Below are positions 14,933-17,961 of a DNA stretch of 17,961 bases, one piece after another. The notes beneath the pieces were generated by a model. The model worked only from the letters and a program-made list of their open reading frames with translations, did no database searches and had not been told where the DNA came from. The stretch's first letter is position 1. Every line of letters begins with the position of its first letter. The DNA is from Candidatus Opimibacter skivensis (GTDB lineage Bacteria > Bacteroidota > Bacteroidia > Chitinophagales > Saprospiraceae). The stretch is from NCBI GenBank assembly GCA_016722045.1, contig JADKGY010000010.1, forward strand, positions 1-17,961, in the 5' to 3' direction. The position numbers and the translations under genes were made by a program.

Positions 14933-15819
14933 AGAATATCATGATGAAAGATCTTGCGGATTGGTTGCAAAAAAGTCCGCTGATTGTCATCCTTATCATT
15001 AAACTTATCACCGGGTTTGTAAATGCCGGTGGTCATCAGATCTATTTCATTGAATTTGACACGCTTGGCAATGAAGAGGCCATATCTTGCCGGTACGACT
15101 GCCACCTTTTGAACGGGAATGCCATCCTTTGGTTTGTTTGTATAGCATCGGTTGATTGTATCGTAATTTATATCATGTTGTCCGATGCGGGCTACACCTG
15201 TTCTTGAATACACCATGTCTGCATATTCGTGATGTGGTGTTTTGAATGCAGGACGATATTCGTATGCGAATACGGCCATCACCATGTCATCATTTGATTT
15301 GACTTCATAGATATCTTTGAGGTGTTGCCAATCGGCAAGGGCATAAATGTAGTTTTCCAGGACATCGATATGTTCTAACTCCGGATAAGCCTTAATGGCA
15401 GAAGATCTCACTCTTGGACTTGCCAGCGCATGATACAAAAGACTGAAGGCAGGGAAGCCGGGTTTGATCAGATTCATGCCTGCGAAATCATCAAATCCTG
15501 AATCCGGTGTATCCTTCAATTTCTGAAGTGCATCTTTATCAAGGTCTTTAAGAAGTTCCGCTTTCAGTGCATCTCCGGTAAGCGTAAGATTGACGCCAAG
15601 TGCATCTTTGAGATAAGCAGCCCATCCATTTTTGGAAAGCCAGGTCATAAGGATTGAGAAATTCTCCTGTACATATGCACTTACCGGTGCAATATCCTTC
15701 TCCTCATTTTCGAGGAAGGACAGGAGATTCAACTTGTTTCTACCTACAGAGAAAATTGTATTGATGGGGCCAATAGCTGCGGCTATCGCACTTAGTTTAA
15801 GAAATTCTTTCCGTTTCAT
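14914..15819 (-). CDS. LodA-like exported protein, N-terminal fragment with Tat-like signal and an extra N-terminal domain
   Basis: ATG 15819 gives MKRKEFLKLSAIAAAIGP, a Tat-like signal (KRKEFLKLS followed by a hydrophobic stretch). Residues about 45-195 form a mainly helical, unrecognised domain with PAFSLLYHALASPRVRSS and PELEHIDVLENYIYALADW. From about 200, YSRTGVARIGQHDINYD resembles the GIARVG signature at the N terminus of LodA-type proteins. KDGIPVQKVAVVPARYGLFI then sits where I recall a KRQAARFR-type segment. In LodA the GIARVG motif is near the protein start, so the first 200 residues here are additional. The frame breaks at the A4 run 14930-14933. A matching -7 promoter motif lies 23 bp upstream. 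Confidence 0.7.
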   Translation of the reverse strand: MKRKEFLKLSAIAAAIGPINTIFSVGRNKLNLLSFLENEEKDIAPVSAYVQENFSILMTWLSKNGWAAYLKDALGVNLTLTGDALKAELLKDLDKDALQKLKDTPDSGFDDFAGMNLIKPGFPAFSLLYHALASPRVRSSAIKAYPELEHIDVLENYIYALADWQHLKDIYEVKSNDDMVMAVFAYEYRPAFKTPHHEYADMVYSRTGVARIGQHDINYDTINRCYTNKPKDGIPVQKVAVVPARYGLFIAKRVKFNEIDLMTTGIYKPGDKFNDKDDNQRTFLQPIRKIFHHDILLMNQN

Positions 15820-15841
15820 AATGAATAGTCTTGAGGATTCT

Positions 15842-15849
15842 CAAATATA
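15842..15849 (-). promoter_or_regulatory. Candidate -7 promoter motif of the LodA-like gene
   Basis: On the minus strand TATATTTG is an exact match to TAnnTTTG, 22 nt before ATG 15819, predicting a 5' leader of roughly 15-20 nt. The spacer and the expected -33 position fall in the repeat tract at 15853-15897; no clear TTTG was seen there. Confidence 0.5.
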
Positions 15850-15852
15850 TTA

Positions 15853-15897
15853 AAAAGGGCGGAAAAGGCGGGAAAAGGCAGAAAAGGCGGAAAGGGC
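15853..15897. repeat. Purine-rich short tandem tract (GGCGGAAAA type) in the promoter region
   Basis: Four to five irregular 9-10 bp units (GGCGGAAAA, GGCGGGAAAA, GGCAGAAAA, GGCGGAAAG) resemble the 9-bp minisatellite at 9137-9226. The tract begins just upstream of the -7 motif of the LodA-like gene. Confidence 0.75.
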
Positions 15898-15906
15898 CAA
15901 TCAAAA

Positions 15907-16073
15907 AAAAGAGGACGCGGATTAGTTATGAAAAATCAGGATCATTTTCCGAAATTAGGAAGATTTACGTATTTTTCAAAGTGAGATTGAACGTGAGAAA
16001 GTCGCTGGATAACCAGGGATAATTCAAATCTTAATTAATCTTAAATTTTCTTATTGAATCTGCGTCCTCTTTT
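15907..16073. repeat. 167-bp element with 17-bp terminal inverted repeats (MITE-like)
   Basis: AAAAGAGGACGCGGATT at 15907-15923 and AATCTGCGTCCTCTTTT at 16057-16073 are inverted copies matching at 16 of 17 positions. The AT-rich interior has no credible gene. Part of the same terminal sequence (GGACGC(G/A)GATT) recurs near 12888. No target-site duplication was clear to me. The element fills most of the gap between the LodA-like gene and the TIGR03067-like gene. Confidence 0.6.
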
Positions 16074-16143
16074 CGTGGAGTGGAGTTGTGTGCTAATTAG
16101 TGCATCTTGATTCTTCTATCGGTTTAAGTAGCGCGAATATCCT

Positions 16144-16573
16144 CTACCTGATCTTCGATAGTACAATTTGATCTTCACCATGCGGATCAAATTTTCGTGG
16201 GCGAATTTTGTCTGTGGTGTTGAGATTTAAAATAAGAGTTTTTTTCATTGACGAATTTATAGATACCGACCATGCGGGTGATTTCAGTATCATCGTCAAC
16301 TTTTTTAATGATGAAATCAATAGTTTTTGGATCGGTAGTGGGGTTGACATCGTAGATGACTTTTAATGTCATGCCCTGGGCGATGTATTTTTTGCCCCCT
16401 ATTTTTTTCGCCGCCCTGATCCATGATCGCATATCCTTTTTATCAAAAAATAAATTTGCCGGTTTCGCCATCCCTTTGTTCCCTGGCAGGTGCCAACGAG
16501 CGAATAATCCTGGGGATAAATACTGGTCAGGCCCATCAGGAAAAATATGAGTTGTACTTAAAAGTGTTTTCAT
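16144..16573 (-). CDS. Small TIGR03067-like protein, one frameshift
   Basis: About 142 residues from ATG 16573. The core reads MTLKVIYDVNPTTDPKTIDF, then MVGIYKFVNEKTLILNLNTT and RPRKFDPHGEDQIVLSKIR. The order (Y-x-x-D-P..P-K-T-I-D-F, then G-I-Y, then R-P-x-x-F) is the pattern of the TIGR03067 domain, a lipocalin-like fold of unknown function. GIYKFVNEK must join TLILNLNTTDK at the T7 run 16239-16245; without that join the frame ends at 16187 in meaningless sequence. There is no signal peptide, so it is probably cytoplasmic. It is transcribed divergently from mobA across 66 bp. The N-terminal 60 residues (LFARWHLPGNKGMAKPANLF) gave no recognition. Confidence 0.65.
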
Positions 16574-16614
16574 CCTAAATGTATCCTTTTTTGAATTCGG
16601 TGATCAAGATAAGA

Positions 16615-16634
16615 AGTACTATCTTCCGAGTACT
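16615..16634. promoter_or_regulatory. Inverted repeat in the divergent promoter region before mobA
   Basis: AGTACT at 16615-16620 and 16629-16634 flank ATCTTCCG, ending 5 bp before the mobA ATG. It could be an operator or a small hairpin in the leader; being only 6 bp it could also be chance. Confidence 0.3.
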
Positions 16635-16639
16635 AATGA

Positions 16640-17244
16640 ATGAGCATCAAAACATACGCCACTTGTTAAGCCTTCCTGGGAAGGGTCAACGCCGGATATA
16701 AACGGCCTTGTTCTTGCGGGCGGTAAAAGTAGCCGGATGGGTGAGGATAAATCTATGCTGTCTTATCATGGCATGGCGCAACGGGATTATATGCTTCAAC
16801 CGGTGAATAAAATTGTGCCTGATGTATTTTTATCCCGTCATCCTGATCGTATACCAAGATTGATTACAGAGGATACCGATACTTTTCTGGATTTGGGTCC
16901 TTATGGCGGCGTGCTCTCCGCATTTCGACGATAAAACTGGAATCGGGCCTGGTTGACTTTCGTCGCATGTGATCAATCCGCTTATCGATGAATCCTTTCT
17001 GAACGAAATTGATCAGCCAACGTGATCCGGAAAATAGCCACATCGCTATCATGATCCCACTATTGGTTTTCCGGAGCCGATGATCACGACATGGGAGTTC
17101 AGGGCGTATCCACTTTTATTGCAATTTCTAGTGGAAGGAAGAAGTTGTCCGAGAAAAGTACCGATCAATTCAGATACGAAGCTGTAAATAAAGACTGAAC
17201 GGCCTGAAGTGCTGAGAAATGCGAATACACCGGAGATGCGATGA
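16640..17244 (+). CDS. mobA: Molybdenum cofactor guanylyltransferase (MobA-like), several frameshifts
   Basis: Transfers GMP to molybdopterin to make the guanine dinucleotide cofactor in the cytoplasm. The nucleotide-binding signature is exact: GLVLAGGKSSRMGEDK. Further family landmarks appear in order across frames: DLGPYGGVLSAFR, AWLTFVACDQ, PLIDESFLNEI, QRDPENSHIA, HDPTIGFPEPMITTWEFRAY, LLLQFLVEGRSCPRKV and EVLRNANTPEMR followed by TGA 17244. Start ATG 16640 gives MSIK, and removing one A from the A4 run 16649-16652 gives MSIKHTPLVKPSWEG, a leader I recall from Bacteroidota MobA. Total length, about 200 residues, is normal. At least four breaks are needed (near 16650, 16930-17000 and 17190-17200), so the open piece 16737-16934 is only a fragment. 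It converges with moeA. Confidence 0.8.
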
Positions 17245-17505
17245 AGATGAAGAAGATGCAATGAGTGGTGGAAAATACTTTGTAGAGATTAACTTAAGGA
17301 TGTAAGGTTTTGATCACATTAAATTTATTCGTTAAGCTTTTAAAATTCGGCAAAAGCCAAATTTTAAAAATACTAATTGTTAAACGTAGGCTGCACCTAC
17401 GTTTGCGCGTCCGCAAAAATCCGTTTTCTTAACGATGCTTTTAATCCGCAAATCTGAAATTTGTTGTCACGAAAGCTCAGGTACAACCTAAGTTTAACGA
17501 TCCTA
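17245..17505. other. Structured noncoding region between convergent mobA and moeA
   Basis: No gene. Hairpins: 17338-17369 (10-bp TTTTAAAATT/AATTTTAAAA, a one-base mismatch, GGC/GCC, loop AAAA); 17382-17404 (AAACGTAGG/CCTACGTTT, loop CTGCA); 17402-17417 (TTTGCG/CGCAAA, loop CGTC), which overlaps and excludes the previous one. The 8-bp arms TCGTTAAG (17329-17336) and CTTAACGA (17429-17436) enclose all three. Some may act as terminators for either gene, but none has a clean U-tract. Confidence 0.6.
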
Positions 17506-17961
17506 TTAGATGCAAACGAAGTCGCAACTAACATTATGTAGTGTAAAAAAACATGATTTTCGCTGAGCTAGCCAAACAGCCATTACGCCAAGTCCAAAAT
17601 CTAAAATCGAAAAATATTCAAACACTTCCCCCCATCTTAAACGCCTCACTATCCGCAGGCAATTCAATAAATGCATCTGCACCAACATGATTGGCGCAAT
17701 CAACTGAACCAGGCCAGCTGTAGAAGTACAAGTATTTCGCCAACTTTCATTTTGCTGCAGGCGAACAGTCACGAAATCAACAAGATTCGGTAGAAGTGAT
17801 GTCCGCTGAAAGGTCGGCAAACTGTGTGGTGAAAGAGATTTTTTGAAGACAGAGTTCAAGCCAGGTTTGATGTACCGGATGAAGCTAAGAAATGAAGAAC
17901 AGGATTGCCGGGAAGAGTAAAACGGTAACCTTTTCGATGTGTGCCAAACCAAAATGGTTTG
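17506..17961 (-). CDS. moeA: Molybdopterin molybdenumtransferase (MoeA-like), C-terminal part, cut by the right edge
   Basis: MoeA inserts molybdate into adenylylated molybdopterin. From the window edge the minus strand reads KPFWFGTHRKGYRFTLPGNP, with the LPGNPV motif of the MoeA core, then FLSFIRYIKPGLN in another frame. Near the end it reads DCANHVGADAFIELPADSEA and KMGEVFEYF, the beta-barrel domain IV. The first two thirds of the protein lie outside the window. At least three frame changes are needed, one at a G6 run (17628-17633) where five Gs would restore GEVFEYF. After EYF the frame runs on to TAA 17506 through a repeat-like AAAATCTAAAATCG sequence, so the natural stop is probably near 17600. 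Confidence 0.75.
   Translation of the reverse strand, partial: QTILVWHTSKRLPFYSSRQSCSSFLSFIRYIKPGLNSVFKKSLSPHSLPTFQRTSLLPNLVDFVTVRLQQNESWRNTCTSTAGLVQLIAPIMLVQMHLLNCLRIVRRLRWGEVFEYFSILDFGLGVMAVWLAQRKSCFFTLHNVSCDFVCI

Noticed and set aside
14941..15207. Plus-strand ORF of 88 aa with a hydrophobic stretch that looks like a membrane protein
   Set aside because: It lies entirely antisense to the LodA-like gene, whose own frame carries recognisable conserved blocks.
17049..17261. Minus-strand ORF of 70 aa at the end of mobA
   Set aside because: The plus strand reads GFPEPMITTWEFRAY and NANTPE, both typical of MobA, so this ORF is antisense noise.

Overview
The window reads as Bacteroidota DNA, most like the Saprospiria/Chitinophagia side. 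The clues are a very long PKD/Ig-repeat secreted protein whose last visible residues resemble a type IX secretion sorting domain, a beta-helix surface protein with the N-terminal segment common in this phylum, a DUF2281-type antitoxin, a TAnnTTTG-type -7 promoter motif, and AT-rich intergenic repeats. The group assignment is inference from protein style; no rRNA or tRNA gene was seen.

Layout. (1) 1-7520, minus strand: an intact beta-helix surface protein (7520-6240), then 17 bp later a giant adhesin-like protein starting at 6222 and running off the left edge, broken into many frames. (2) 7521-8070: noncoding, with a tandem REP-like doublet and a clear terminator. (3) 8071-8973, minus: OmpA-family lipoprotein. 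(4) 8974-9324: noncoding, with a 9-bp minisatellite. (5) 9325-10258, plus: HtrA-type serine protease with PDZ domain; then a 67-aa antitoxin-like ORF without its toxin. (6) 11647-10605, minus: half a KilA-N protein followed by an unrecognised gene split by an in-frame TAA. (7) 15819-11772, minus: the most interesting part, a large Tat-like-exported protein with features of the LodA family (cysteine tryptophylquinone oxidases) followed by a LodB/GoxB-like flavoprotein, with intergenic repeats between and around them. (8) 16573-16144, minus: a small TIGR03067-like protein. (9) 16640-17961: molybdenum cofactor genes, mobA (plus) converging on moeA (minus, cut by the right edge).

Nearly every gene carries one or more frameshifts, many in homopolymers (A5, A8, T7, G6), and the density rises towards both ends. 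The simplest reading is uncorrected sequencing error on a low-coverage contig rather than mass pseudogenisation. I therefore describe broken genes as the proteins they would encode and give the break points.

How the genes may work together: the beta-helix and PKD proteins form a probable surface/adhesion operon. The flavoprotein is the likely maturase of the large LodA-like protein, giving a candidate secreted quinone-cofactor oxidase pair with an N-terminal domain that I do not know from LodA. mobA and moeA belong to molybdenum cofactor synthesis and seem unrelated to the oxidase pair.
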